From Chryseobacterium kimseyorum (GTDB taxonomy: Bacteria; Bacteroidota; Bacteroidia; Flavobacteriales; Weeksellaceae), in NCBI RefSeq assembly GCF_025971945.1, contig NZ_JAPDHW010000022.1, positions 1 through 46,411 of the forward strand: a stretch of DNA of 46,411 nt. The letters run 5' to 3'. Below are positions 23,522-32,481 of the stretch, in pieces. Under the pieces are notes generated by a model. The model saw only the letters and a list, made by a program, of their open reading frames with translations. It was not told where the DNA came from and ran no database searches. The translations under genes were made by a program, and so were the position numbers. Position 1 is the first letter of the stretch. Every line of letters starts with the position of its first letter.

Positions 23522-26005
23522 TTAATTTTTAATAAATTTCTGGGTTACAGATTGATTTTTAGTAGAAAATTTAATCAGGTAATTTCCTTTAGGAAGTTCT
23601 GAAACATTTATTGAATTACCGTTTACACTTACAGAATTCAAAATTCTGCCGGCACCGTCGTAAATTTCAGCTTTTACGATTTTCTCTTTAGATCTAAAGT
23701 AAAGAATATCATTCACAGGATTCGGATAGATGCCGATTTCTACTTTATCTTTTATGTTTTCTGCAGTTCCCAAAACATTCTGTACCGTGGTTGTGTATGT
23801 ATTGGTAATAATTGGATGGTTATAATCAAAATAGATATTTGCAGTATTACTGAAGCTTTCTCCGAGCGTCAAAGTAGATTTTGTTTTGATTTTAAAAGCT
23901 ATATAACCGTCATTAATGGCATTAGCAAAAGGCAATTGAATGTTTTCAAAAATGAATTCCACAGTATTTGGGTTTGTAATTCTCGTTACAAAGCTGTGAC
24001 TACCATGCAAAGCTTGTAAAGTATTAATATCAAATTTTGATGTATCGATCACGTCTTTTACTACAATATTTTGTGCATTTGCTGTTCCGGTATTCTCAAA
24101 TCTGATTAAATAATGAACGTAATCACCAACGTTTGCCTGAGTGATGGTAGCTCCCTCCAGACATGTTTTGTCATTCGGATCAAAAGAATTAACAACAGTT
24201 TGGTTTAGCGTAAATGTATTGTCTATAGGAGTTTCATCAGAAAGACCACTAATTTGTGTTGTATAATTTAAAATATTTCCTCCAACTAAAGGTGGAGTCT
24301 GTATCGGTGTATTTAAGGTAAATGTTAAAGTGATTTCTCTCGTTTCAAATGGAAGAAGATTGGCGAAATTCCAGTTTAAAGTTCCTGTAGATGAAGAATT
24401 TGGGGTAAGTGTAGAACTTAGGAAGTTCATTAAATTGTCATCAAAACTGTATGCCAGTGTCCCTGATTGTGTAGCTGTTCCTTTGTTTTTATAGATCACC
24501 TTGTATTTTACATTAAAGCCTGGCACTGCGGCTCCTATCGGAATGGTAACCACTTCAAGATCATTGTGAACTCCGTTGGCAGATAAGCAGAAATTTTGTG
24601 TAAGCGGACTTGTCTGCATAGGAAAATTTGCAGTGAAACTTGCGGGTGATATGTTGAAATAGCCCGGGTTTTCCAATACCGGTGTCATGGTATGAGATCC
24701 TGCGTTTACAGGAATTGAGTAATTTCCGGAAGCATTGGCAATTACGTTTCCGGACGCTGTTCCACTGGTAATTGTAAATTTTTGAAAAGATTTATTTAAA
24801 TCATTGACATCACATCCGTTATTATTGCTGTCATATTTTGTATTTCCCTGGATGGTATAGGAAGTTCCGCCCGGCGTGAACGAGCAGTAAGTGTTTAATG
24901 TTACATTATTATATCCGTACAAATTAAGCATATTGGTAACTAAGCTGATGTCGGAGTCGTCGCAACAGATGTAGCTGATATTTGGATTATTTGAAAAAAG
25001 CACACTGTTTGGCTTTCCGTTTTTAATAAATAATGACTGTAAATTATTATTATGAACTGTGAAAGAACCTAATAATGTATTTTGTCTGACGTCGAGACTC
25101 GTCAGTTGATTATTACTCAGATTGAGCGTGGTCAAGAGAGGTGAACTGGAGAGATCAATGTTTGTCAGTTGATTATTTGTCATGTTTAAATAATTGAACA
25201 GGGGACTTTGAAGGTTGATCGATGTTAAATTATTAAAATTTGCCTGAAGCATTTTCAGTTTAGGGGTGTTGGAGAGATTGAGGCTAGTAAGTACATTTGC
25301 CGCGCATGTCACATTTTCTATATTAGGCAAATTACTCAGATTTAATGACGAAAGATTATTAGAAGTAACATTGATACTGATTAGACTTGCAAGGTTGCTG
25401 ACATTCAGGGAGGTGAGAGCGTTGGAATTGGCGACTATTACCTGAAGCTGATTATTATTTGAAAGATTTAAACTTTGAATTAAATTGTTATTACAGTATA
25501 AAATTCTTAATAGTGGTAGTGAATCTGTATTCAGACTTGTAAGTTTTGCGTGTTCTACATGTAAATTTGTGATAGCAGTACAGCCGTTTACATTTACATT
25601 TGCTAAATTTTGCCCCTGATATACAAACAGAGATTTGAGATTGGTCAAATTGCTGACGTCCAGAGTAGTAAGCTGATAAAAGTTTCCCAACGCTATATTT
25701 GTTGCATTTGAAAACGCTTTGATCCCTTCGAGGGACTGTATATTTGAATAGAGTAGAGGGAAAGTCTGATAAACGTTAAATAACTCAAGGTTTCCAATCG
25801 CCGCCGCTTCAGACTGCTGGATCTCTCCGTCATTATTGGTGTCAATGCTTACCCAGACATTAGGATTGGCTGTTGATTGAGCAATGTGATTCGTCGCACT
25901 TGCAGATAAAAGCAAGGTTTTGAAGTTAGCATCCGGAATATTGACAATTTGGGAATTAAAATAGGAGCAAAATAGCAATGTTGCTAATAAGTAGATATTT
26001 TTCAT
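23522..26005 (-). CDS. Leucine-rich repeat surface protein with T9SS type A sorting domain
   Basis: This 827-residue protein starts with a signal peptide (IYLLATLLFCSYFNSQ). After an EF-hand-like IDTNNDGEIQQSE segment near residue 55 come about a dozen leucine-rich repeats of roughly 20 residues (residues 85-330; LTTLNLSNNQLTSLDVRQNT is a clear unit). Next are a carboxypeptidase-regulatory-like segment with YDSNNNGCD, a DUF11-like region with SFDPNDKTC, and a last domain with FSNTANIYFDYNHPI. The C-terminal 80 residues are a T9SS type A sorting domain (IYPNPVNDILYF and SELPKGNYLIKF). It should be exported by the Por system and attached to the cell surface or released. A binding or adhesion role is inferred. 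A decayed relative lies at 20911-21256. Confidence 0.93.
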   Translation of the reverse strand: MKNIYLLATLLFCSYFNSQIVNIPDANFKTLLLSASATNHIAQSTANPNVWVSIDTNNDGEIQQSEAAAIGNLELFNVYQTFPLLYSNIQSLEGIKAFSNATNIALGNFYQLTTLDVSNLTNLKSLFVYQGQNLANVNVNGCTAITNLHVEHAKLTSLNTDSLPLLRILYCNNNLIQSLNLSNNNQLQVIVANSNALTSLNVSNLASLISINVTSNNLSSLNLSNLPNIENVTCAANVLTSLNLSNTPKLKMLQANFNNLTSINLQSPLFNYLNMTNNQLTNIDLSSSPLLTTLNLSNNQLTSLDVRQNTLLGSFTVHNNNLQSLFIKNGKPNSVLFSNNPNISYICCDDSDISLVTNMLNLYGYNNVTLNTYCSFTPGGTSYTIQGNTKYDSNNNGCDVNDLNKSFQKFTITSGTASGNVIANASGNYSIPVNAGSHTMTPVLENPGYFNISPASFTANFPMQTSPLTQNFCLSANGVHNDLEVVTIPIGAAVPGFNVKYKVIYKNKGTATQSGTLAYSFDDNLMNFLSSTLTPNSSSTGTLNWNFANLLPFETREITLTFTLNTPIQTPPLVGGNILNYTTQISGLSDETPIDNTFTLNQTVVNSFDPNDKTCLEGATITQANVGDYVHYLIRFENTGTANAQNIVVKDVIDTSKFDINTLQALHGSHSFVTRITNPNTVEFIFENIQLPFANAINDGYIAFKIKTKSTLTLGESFSNTANIYFDYNHPIITNTYTTTVQNVLGTAENIKDKVEIGIYPNPVNDILYFRSKEKIVKAEIYDGAGRILNSVSVNGNSINVSELPKGNYLIKFSTKNQSVTQKFIKN

Positions 26006-26024
26006 GATAATTGGTTTATACTAC

Positions 26025-26032
26025 CAAATATA
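26025..26032 (-). promoter_or_regulatory. -7 promoter element of the leucine-rich T9SS gene (TATATTTG)
   Basis: On the minus strand TATATTTG fits TAnnTTTG and ends 19 bases before the ATG at 26005. It lies in the 49-base gap after ligA, so the surface protein has its own promoter. Confidence 0.55.
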
Positions 26033-26054
26033 TGAATTAATTTTAACAAAAGTG

Positions 26055-28058
26055 CTATTTTGCAATCAAATCCAAAAACTCCTGTTCGTCCAAAATCTCA
26101 ATTGTCCCAATATCCTGTGCTTTTTTCAATTTGCTCCCTGCTTTTTCTCCAACTACCAGATAATTCAGATTTTTAGAAACCGCAGAAATGTTTTTTCCGC
26201 CGTGTTTTTCTACCATTTCTTCCGCAGATTCTCTTGTGAACAGCGATAATTTTCCGGTAAACAAAAACGTTTTTCCTTCCAAAGCATTCGATAAAACTTC
26301 ATTGGTATTTTCTCCTTTTTCCAGCTGAACACCGTAGGATTTTAATCTTTCGAGCATTAAAATATTTTCAGGATTATTAAAGAAATCAACGATGCTCACC
26401 GCGATTTTCATCCCGATATCTTCCACCTGACAGAGTTCTTCGGCAGTCGCTTTTTTTAAATCGTCAATCGTGTTAAAGTTCTTCACCAATTTCTTGGCAA
26501 CTGTTTCCCCAACGTGTTTAATGCCTATTCCGAACAATACTTTTTCAAAAGCAATTTCTTTCGATTTTTCAATACCGTCGATAATATTCTGAGCCGATTT
26601 TTCTGCCATTCTTTCCAGGGGAAGAATCTGTTCTTTCGTTAAAGCATAAAAATCTGCAGGATTTTCAATTAATCGGGCATTATAAAGCTGTTCGATGGTT
26701 TCACTTCCCAGATTATCAATATTCAATGCCTTTCGCGAAACATAATGAATCATTCTTCCGACTACCTGAGGAGGACAGTGTAAATCATTCGGGCAAAAAT
26801 GAATCGCCTGATCTTCCAATTTTATCAGTTCAGTTCCGCATTCCGGACAGTTTTTGATGTACTCGATTTCTTTGCTGTCAGAAGTTCTTTTCTCCTCGTT
26901 AACGCCGACAATTTTGGGAATAATCTCACCACCTTTTTCCACGTAAACGAAATCGTGCTCGTGCAGACCGAGTTTTTTAATAATATCTTCATTGTGAAGA
27001 GATGCGCGCTTAACGGTCGTTCCCGCTAATAAAACAGGTTTCAGATTCGCAACAGGCGTTATAGCACCGGTTCTTCCGACTTGGTACGTTACTTTTTCAA
27101 GTTCGGTTTCTACTTTTTCAGCTTTAAATTTATAGGCCATCGCCCAACGTGGAGATTTTGCTGTGTAACCGAGCTGTCTCTGCTGTTTTAATGAATTAAC
27201 TTTCAAGACAATTCCGTCAATCTCAAAAGGCAGATTATGCCTTTCCGTATCCCAGAAGTTGATGAATTCTTTTATTTCATCTAAATTTTTGCAGAGTTTT
27301 GCCTGTTCTGAAATTGTAAACCCCCAGTCGTGAGCTTGATGAAGCAGTTCCCAATGGGTTTCCGCCGGAATTTCCTGCGAAACAAACTGGTACAAAACTG
27401 ATGACAATCTTCGTTTTCTCACTTCACCGCTGTCCTGCATTTTCAGACTTCCGCTTGCTGTATTTCTTGGGTTCATAAAAAGGTCAAGGCCTTCTTCTTC
27501 ACGCTGTTTATTGATTTTATCGAAGTTTTTTCTTGTCAAATAAATTTCTCCACGCATAAAAAAGCGCGCAGGAAAATCTCCGGTCAGTTTTACCGGGATA
27601 TCTGAAATGGTTTTCACGTTCGAAGTAATTTCGTCTCCCTGAAAACCGTCACCACGCGTCACTGCCTGAACCAGCTTTCCGTTTTCATACAAAATAGAAA
27701 TCGAAGCACCGTCATATTTTAATTCAGCTACAAATTCTACCGGTTCATCAATGGTTTTAATGATACGTTTCTCCCAGTCTGCCAAGTCGTCATAATCGTA
27801 AGAATTATCCAGAGAATACATTCTGAACTGATGCTGAATGGTCGGGAAAATCTTGGTTATACCGCCACCAACGCGGACAGTCGGAGAGTTGTCATCATGA
27901 AATTCCGGATGTTTGGCTTCCAGATCCTGAAGTTCTTTTAGTAATAAATCAAATTCAAGGTCAGAAATGCTCGGTTCATCCATCAGATAATAGTTTTCGT
28001 TATGCTGATTGAGTTCTTTACGGAGCTGATCTATCTTTTGCTGAATGTTTTCGGACAT
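26055..28058 (-). CDS. ligA: NAD-dependent DNA ligase
   Basis: This 667-residue protein has the full LigA layout. Domain Ia starts IQQKIDQLRKELNQHNENYY; the adenylation domain has the active lysine at residue 114 in ELKYDGASIS and TRGDGFQGDEIT. An OB-fold is followed by the four-cysteine zinc finger (CPECGTEL and HFCPNDLHCP), helix-hairpin-helix repeats (GIGIKHVGETVAKKLVKNF) and a C-terminal BRCT domain (FLFTGKLSLFTRESAEEMVE, then HGGKNISAVSKNLNYLVVGE). It seals nicks in replication and repair. The start is placed at ATG 28058, where the family begins. The frame is open to 28100, but those codons lie across the promoter element. Confidence 0.97.
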   Translation of the reverse strand: MSENIQQKIDQLRKELNQHNENYYLMDEPSISDLEFDLLLKELQDLEAKHPEFHDDNSPTVRVGGGITKIFPTIQHQFRMYSLDNSYDYDDLADWEKRIIKTIDEPVEFVAELKYDGASISILYENGKLVQAVTRGDGFQGDEITSNVKTISDIPVKLTGDFPARFFMRGEIYLTRKNFDKINKQREEEGLDLFMNPRNTASGSLKMQDSGEVRKRRLSSVLYQFVSQEIPAETHWELLHQAHDWGFTISEQAKLCKNLDEIKEFINFWDTERHNLPFEIDGIVLKVNSLKQQRQLGYTAKSPRWAMAYKFKAEKVETELEKVTYQVGRTGAITPVANLKPVLLAGTTVKRASLHNEDIIKKLGLHEHDFVYVEKGGEIIPKIVGVNEEKRTSDSKEIEYIKNCPECGTELIKLEDQAIHFCPNDLHCPPQVVGRMIHYVSRKALNIDNLGSETIEQLYNARLIENPADFYALTKEQILPLERMAEKSAQNIIDGIEKSKEIAFEKVLFGIGIKHVGETVAKKLVKNFNTIDDLKKATAEELCQVEDIGMKIAVSIVDFFNNPENILMLERLKSYGVQLEKGENTNEVLSNALEGKTFLFTGKLSLFTRESAEEMVEKHGGKNISAVSKNLNYLVVGEKAGSKLKKAQDIGTIEILDEQEFLDLIAK

Positions 28059-28076
28059 CGGAAATTTATTTAAACG

Positions 28077-28084
28077 CAAAAATA
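28077..28084 (-). promoter_or_regulatory. -7 promoter element of ligA (TATTTTTG)
   Basis: On the minus strand TATTTTTG fits TAnnTTTG and ends 18 bases before ATG 28058. This supports the shorter LigA start. Confidence 0.55.
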
Positions 28085-28273
28085 ACCAAAGTAATTTCAA
28101 ATTAAAAAAATAAAATAATTAAATGATATGAGAATATTAAAATAGCTTAATACAGCTTAACTCACTGATATTTCACTTTATAAAATGTCTGTTGACGATG
28201 CGTTAATATTAGGTTGCAGTTTAATTAAAAAAATGTTAAAAGTCCCTTAAACAAAGGGATGACAAAGTCAGGA

Positions 28274-28281
28274 TACCTTTG
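28274..28281 (+). promoter_or_regulatory. -7 promoter element of the TonB receptor gene (TACCTTTG)
   Basis: TACCTTTG fits TAnnTTTG and lies 18 bases before ATG 28300. Upstream, ATGTTAAAAG at 28233-28242 recurs before susC, and a small hairpin (TCCCTT at 28243-28248 with AAGGGA at 28254-28259) sits between them. Confidence 0.6.
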
Positions 28282-28299
28282 CGCATCTAATTTAAAAAA

Positions 28300-31200
28300 A
28301 TGAAAAGAGTAAAGATTGTATTAGGATTATTATTTTTAGGAATGGGTACGATGGCTTATGCTCAGACCACTCAGGCTTCTATCACCGGGAAAGTAAATGG
28401 CGCAGGAAACGTAGGGCAAAATAAAATTAAAGTAACAATTGTAAATGAATCTACCGGTTTTAGAACAGAAACGGAGACTAATTCTCAAGGGGAGTATATT
28501 TTTAAGGAAATTCCGTTGGGCGGACCTTATACAGTGATTGTAAATGATGAGAAAAAAGAAGGTTATAATGTCAATTTTGGTGATCAGGTTACGGTAAATA
28601 TGAGTCTGGAGAATTCCGGTGAAAAAACAATTGAAGAAGTTGTGCTTGTCGGAAATCTAAAAAACAAGATTGGAAATTTGGGCGCAGCCACAGCAATAAC
28701 TGCAAAAAATATCGGAATCTTACCTGTAAACGGAAGAAATTTTACCAATCTCACCGAATTATCGCCTCTAAGTGGTAAAGGCGGAAATTTATCGGGTCAG
28801 CTGGGATCTTCAACCAACTTTACGATAGATGGGATGACTGCAAAAAACCCTACTTCTGCAGGTTCTACCACAAGCCGAAGTGGTGCTCCGTATTCAATTT
28901 CTATCGAGGCCGTGCGTGAATTTAAAATTACAACCAACCAATATGATGTTACTTTGGGAAGAAGTGGCGGTGGAACGGTAAGCGCAGTAACAAAATCGGG
29001 AACAAATAAGTTTACCGGAAGTGCATGGGAATATTTAAGAACAGGATGGCTGTCGAGTAAATACGATATCAGAGGGAATGAGCGAGTGAATGACTTCTCA
29101 ACATCTCAGTTTGGGGTTTCTTTGGGCGGTCCGATTATCAAAAATAAGCTTCATTTTTTTGCAGCCTGGGATCATCAGATAGAATCAAAACCACTGTTGA
29201 TTGCAGATATTCAGAGCAATGCTGATGCGTTGAGACTTGGGGTAACCAATGAATCACTGAATCAGGTACTCAATATCGCAAGAGCAAAATATGGTGTTGG
29301 AAATACACAGCAGTTCGGATCATTTGACAGAGTCAGAAATTCTGATGCAGGATTTTTGCGCTTAGATTGGCAGATCAATGAGAAAAATCTTTTGACTCTT
29401 AGAAATAATTTCACGTATGATTTTAATAAAAACGGACTTCAGGATAACACCGCAATCAATTTCTTCGAATCGTACGCAAACGATAAAAACTTAGATAACA
29501 GCCTTTTGATGACTTTGAGATCAAATCTAAAGCCTAATTTAACCAATGAATTAAAAGCTCAATATCTATACACTTTTCAGGACAGTTACCAAAATAGTGA
29601 GTTGGGCAGAACGGTTCCTAGAGCTATTGTAGAACGTGTAGCTTCTACGATTGACGGAACGAATTTAACCACAAATATTCAAATGGGAGGACATCGTTTT
29701 GCCCAGGAAGGATTCAAAAATAATGTTTTCCAGCTTGTAGATAACGTCTACTACAATACTGATAAAATAAAATATACCTTCGGTGTCGACCTGATGTATA
29801 CCCGTTCAAAATCTGTCTACGGAAGCGAGGTAAACGGTAGATTTCAGTTTTTAGGAATTGATAATTTTAATAATCTTACGCCTTACAGATTTTACAGAGA
29901 GGTGCCTTTGGTAGAGGATACATCTGTGAAATCGAATATTTATAATCTTGGGCTGTACGGACAGATGCAAACTAAAATCGCAAAAGGTTTAGATTTAATG
30001 GCAGGAGTAAGATTTGATTACGGAGGCTATCCGAAAGCAGGATTCAACCAGAAATTGTTTGATGAAATGGGAATAAGAACCGACAACAAAATAAAATCTT
30101 TTATCATTCAGCCGAGATTCCAGTTTGACTGGAATATCAATGAAGGAAATAAAGATTTCTTAAAATTCGGAGCCGGAATTTTCTCATCAGATATTAATAA
30201 TTATATGGTGATCAATAATTTAGTGTTTGACGGAAATCATTTTGCAACGGTAGATGTTAATCCTACACAAATTGGTCTTACCCCGAATTTCCCGGGATAC
30301 AGAGCAGATTATTCTACAGTTCCTTCGCTGCCACAGTATCAGCTTCCAACGATCAACTATACCGGAAGTGATGCGAAAATTCCTATTGTTTATAAAGCAA
30401 ATATCTCCTATACGCACTTCTTCAACGAGAGATTCAGAGCAGGAATCGCAGGATATATGGCTTTAGGAAGAAATAATTATTTCTATTACGACAGAAACAT
30501 GGTTGCCAATCCTTTTTTCACTTTGGGTAATGAGGGTGGAAGAGGAGTTTATGTTCCTTTAAACACGATCAATACGGCAAATGGAACCATGAACTGGAAG
30601 GACGGAAGAATCAATCAAAACTTCGGCCGTGTACTGGAACTTGTGAGTGACGGTAAAGTCAACCAGTTTTCATTTGTAGCTGACACAAGCTACCGTTACT
30701 GGAGAGATGGTGAAATTACGGTGAGCTACACATGGTCAGATATTAAAGACAATACTTCGTATAATGGTAACGTAGCCAACTCGGCAACTTTGTCTACTTT
30801 GGTACAAAGTGATCCGCGGGATTTGAGAATGTCTTATTCTGATAATCAGTTCAGAAATAAAGTAGTGGTCTACGGAAACTCTCCAACCATTGCAGGATTT
30901 ACTTTAGGAATCAGATATTCAGGTATTGGAGGAACGCGTTTCTCTGTAACTTCTGGAGGAAACATCAATGGGGATTTCGTAGATACGAATGATCTTGCTT
31001 ATGTTTTCCCGAATCTTACTCAAACATTACTTGATAATCCGGAAGTGGGTGACGCGTTGAAAAACTATATCACAGACTACAACAACCAGATTGCAGAAAG
31101 GAATGGCGGTAAGAATGGTTTCTTTGGTGTTTGGGATCTTCGTATTGCCAAAAAAATTAAATTTGAAAAGATTGGCGGGTTTGAGCTTTCAGTAGATATC

Positions 31201-31389
31201 TTCAATGTAGCCAATATGCTGAATAAAGAATGGGGTGTAAACAAATCGTACGGAAATACAGCGCTGTATAGAATTAATGGTTTCGATCCGGTAACCAAGC
31301 AATTTAAATATAGTCTGAATACAAGCGGTCTGGAGCCATTATCAGGAAATCCTTACCAGATTCAGTTAGGAGCCAAATATACATTCTAA
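28300..31389 (+). CDS. TonB-dependent outer-membrane receptor with carboxypeptidase-like N-terminal domain
   Basis: This 1029-residue protein has a signal peptide (VKIVLGLLFLGMGTMAYAQ), then a carboxypeptidase-regulatory-like domain (ASITGKVNGAGN to about residue 110), a TonB-box-like IEEVVLVG and a plug domain (GILPVNGRNFTNLTELSPLS; TNFTIDGMTA). The long beta-barrel ends in the aromatic residue of LGAKYTF, as outer-membrane barrels do. The order is that of Oar-like/CarboxypepD-reg receptors, which differ from SusC by lacking a SusD partner. It should import a large substrate with TonB energy. The next gene encodes a secreted glycerophosphodiester phosphodiesterase, hinting at a phosphorus-containing substrate, but a hairpin separates the two genes. 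Confidence 0.92.
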   Translation: MKRVKIVLGLLFLGMGTMAYAQTTQASITGKVNGAGNVGQNKIKVTIVNESTGFRTETETNSQGEYIFKEIPLGGPYTVIVNDEKKEGYNVNFGDQVTVNMSLENSGEKTIEEVVLVGNLKNKIGNLGAATAITAKNIGILPVNGRNFTNLTELSPLSGKGGNLSGQLGSSTNFTIDGMTAKNPTSAGSTTSRSGAPYSISIEAVREFKITTNQYDVTLGRSGGGTVSAVTKSGTNKFTGSAWEYLRTGWLSSKYDIRGNERVNDFSTSQFGVSLGGPIIKNKLHFFAAWDHQIESKPLLIADIQSNADALRLGVTNESLNQVLNIARAKYGVGNTQQFGSFDRVRNSDAGFLRLDWQINEKNLLTLRNNFTYDFNKNGLQDNTAINFFESYANDKNLDNSLLMTLRSNLKPNLTNELKAQYLYTFQDSYQNSELGRTVPRAIVERVASTIDGTNLTTNIQMGGHRFAQEGFKNNVFQLVDNVYYNTDKIKYTFGVDLMYTRSKSVYGSEVNGRFQFLGIDNFNNLTPYRFYREVPLVEDTSVKSNIYNLGLYGQMQTKIAKGLDLMAGVRFDYGGYPKAGFNQKLFDEMGIRTDNKIKSFIIQPRFQFDWNINEGNKDFLKFGAGIFSSDINNYMVINNLVFDGNHFATVDVNPTQIGLTPNFPGYRADYSTVPSLPQYQLPTINYTGSDAKIPIVYKANISYTHFFNERFRAGIAGYMALGRNNYFYYDRNMVANPFFTLGNEGGRGVYVPLNTINTANGTMNWKDGRINQNFGRVLELVSDGKVNQFSFVADTSYRYWRDGEITVSYTWSDIKDNTSYNGNVANSATLSTLVQSDPRDLRMSYSDNQFRNKVVVYGNSPTIAGFTLGIRYSGIGGTRFSVTSGGNINGDFVDTNDLAYVFPNLTQTLLDNPEVGDALKNYITDYNNQIAERNGGKNGFFGVWDLRIAKKIKFEKIGGFELSVDIFNVANMLNKEWGVNKSYGNTALYRINGFDPVTKQFKYSLNTSGLEPLSGNPYQIQLGAKYTF

Positions 31390-31408
31390 AAATTTAATAT
31401 TATCTTTA

Positions 31409-31434
31409 TGTAAAAGTCTCCCGGGGCTTTTACA
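31409..31434 (+). terminator. Hairpin after the TonB receptor gene
   Basis: TGTAAAAG (31409-31416) pairs with CTTTTACA (31427-31434) around a C/G-rich loop. The following T-run is short, so it may be a weak terminator or an attenuating hairpin before the phosphodiesterase gene. Confidence 0.6.
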
Positions 31435-31454
31435 TTTAATTTCTACTTTATATT

Positions 31455-32204
31455 ATGAAAAATTTTATCTTAGGGTTAGCCGTTTTAAGCGCAGGAATTA
31501 TGAATGCACAAACCCAAATTATCGCTCACAGAGGATATTTTCAGACCAATCCTCCTACAACAGAGAATTCACTGAAATCGTTAGAAAATGCTCAGAATCT
31601 GAAAATTTACGGGGCTGAGTTTGACGTAAGAATGACCAAAGACGGAGTTTTGGTGGTAAATCATGATGAGCATCATGCAAAGATGGAAATCTCAGAAACA
31701 GATTTTAAAGAACTTAAAAAGGTGAAACTTTCAAACGGAGAACAGTTTCCTACTCTGAAAGATTATCTGAAGAAAGGAAAAAAAGATCAATCTCTGAAAC
31801 TGATTGTAGAGATCAAGCCTGACAAAACAAAAGAAAAAGAAGATGAGTTGACGGCAAAAACGATAAAAATGATCAAAGACCTGAAGCTGGAATCTCAAAG
31901 TGAGTTTATTTCTTTCAGCTTAAATATCTGTAAAGAGATTAAAAAACTGGAGCCTTCATTTAAAGTTCAGTATCTGAGAGGAGAACTGTCGCCGCAACAG
32001 ATCAAAGACGAAGGGTTAGACGGTATAGATTACCACTACAGCATTTTCGAAAAAAATCCAACCTGGATTGCTGAAGCAAATGCACTGGGATTAATTACAA
32101 ATTCCTGGACGGTTAATGATATTGCAATTTTTAACAAACTGAAAGATCAGGGAATCGGATTTGTCACTACCAATACACCTGCAGATTTTAAAGACTTAAA
32201 ATAG
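31455..32204 (+). CDS. Secreted glycerophosphodiester phosphodiesterase
   Basis: This 249-residue protein has a signal peptide (FILGLAVLSAGIMNAQ) followed directly by the GDPD motif IIAHRGYFQTN with the catalytic His-Arg. TENSLKSLENA and GAEFDVRMTKDGVLVVNHDE, which carry the calcium-ligand acids and second catalytic histidine, come next, then LKLIVEIKPD and a C-terminal TNSWTVND. The length is typical for the family. It should hydrolyse deacylated phospholipids to glycerol-3-phosphate and an alcohol in the periplasm. It lies between two TonB-receptor genes and ends at a clear terminator. Confidence 0.95.
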   Translation: MKNFILGLAVLSAGIMNAQTQIIAHRGYFQTNPPTTENSLKSLENAQNLKIYGAEFDVRMTKDGVLVVNHDEHHAKMEISETDFKELKKVKLSNGEQFPTLKDYLKKGKKDQSLKLIVEIKPDKTKEKEDELTAKTIKMIKDLKLESQSEFISFSLNICKEIKKLEPSFKVQYLRGELSPQQIKDEGLDGIDYHYSIFEKNPTWIAEANALGLITNSWTVNDIAIFNKLKDQGIGFVTTNTPADFKDLK

Positions 32205-32226
32205 ATTCCGAATTTTTAAAATTACT

Positions 32227-32251
32227 ATGCCTTACAGATTCTGTAGGGCAT
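32227..32251 (+). terminator. Terminator of the phosphodiesterase gene
   Basis: ATGCCTTACAG (32227-32237) pairs with CTGTAGGGCAT (32241-32251), with one G-T pair and the loop ATT, and is followed by ATTTTGT. The rest of the 256-base gap before susC is AT-rich and holds two ATGTTAAA copies (32416-32423 and 32427-32434) and the susC promoter. Confidence 0.8.
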
Positions 32252-32455
32252 ATTTTGTATCTGATAGTGTCTGAGAATAAAAGGGATTAAAAATACATAT
32301 TTCGGTTACTATGTATTGCATTAAGCTTTGATAATGTCTCTAAATGAGTGTTTGATAGGGTTTTAAAATTTCTGTTCACACATGATTCACATCACGTTCA
32401 ATAATTGTTTAAAATATGTTAAATTCATGTTAAAAGCATCGTCATAAAGTCGTTC

Positions 32456-32463
32456 TAATTTTG
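32456..32463 (+). promoter_or_regulatory. -7 promoter element of the susC-like gene (TAATTTTG)
   Basis: TAATTTTG fits TAnnTTTG. It overlaps the TTG at 32461, so translation must start later; ATG 32482 is 18 bases downstream. ATGTTAAAAG at 32427-32436 lies 19 bases upstream of the element. Confidence 0.6.
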
Positions 32464-32481
32464 CACAAACAAAAATTAGAC

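Noticed and set aside
24960..25700. Repeats in the leucine-rich gene as tandem DNA repeats
   Set aside because: The repeat is clear only in the protein; the DNA units have diverged too far to count as a DNA repeat.
28059..28100. Longer LigA N-terminus
   Set aside because: The extra codons run across the promoter element and are absent from the family as I know it.
28243..28259. Small hairpin as a terminator of an upstream transcript
   Set aside because: No plus-strand gene precedes it and no T-run follows; it lies within the promoter region of the TonB receptor gene.
32461..32481. TTG 32461 as the start of susC
   Set aside because: It overlaps the -7 element and would put a polar stretch before the signal peptide.
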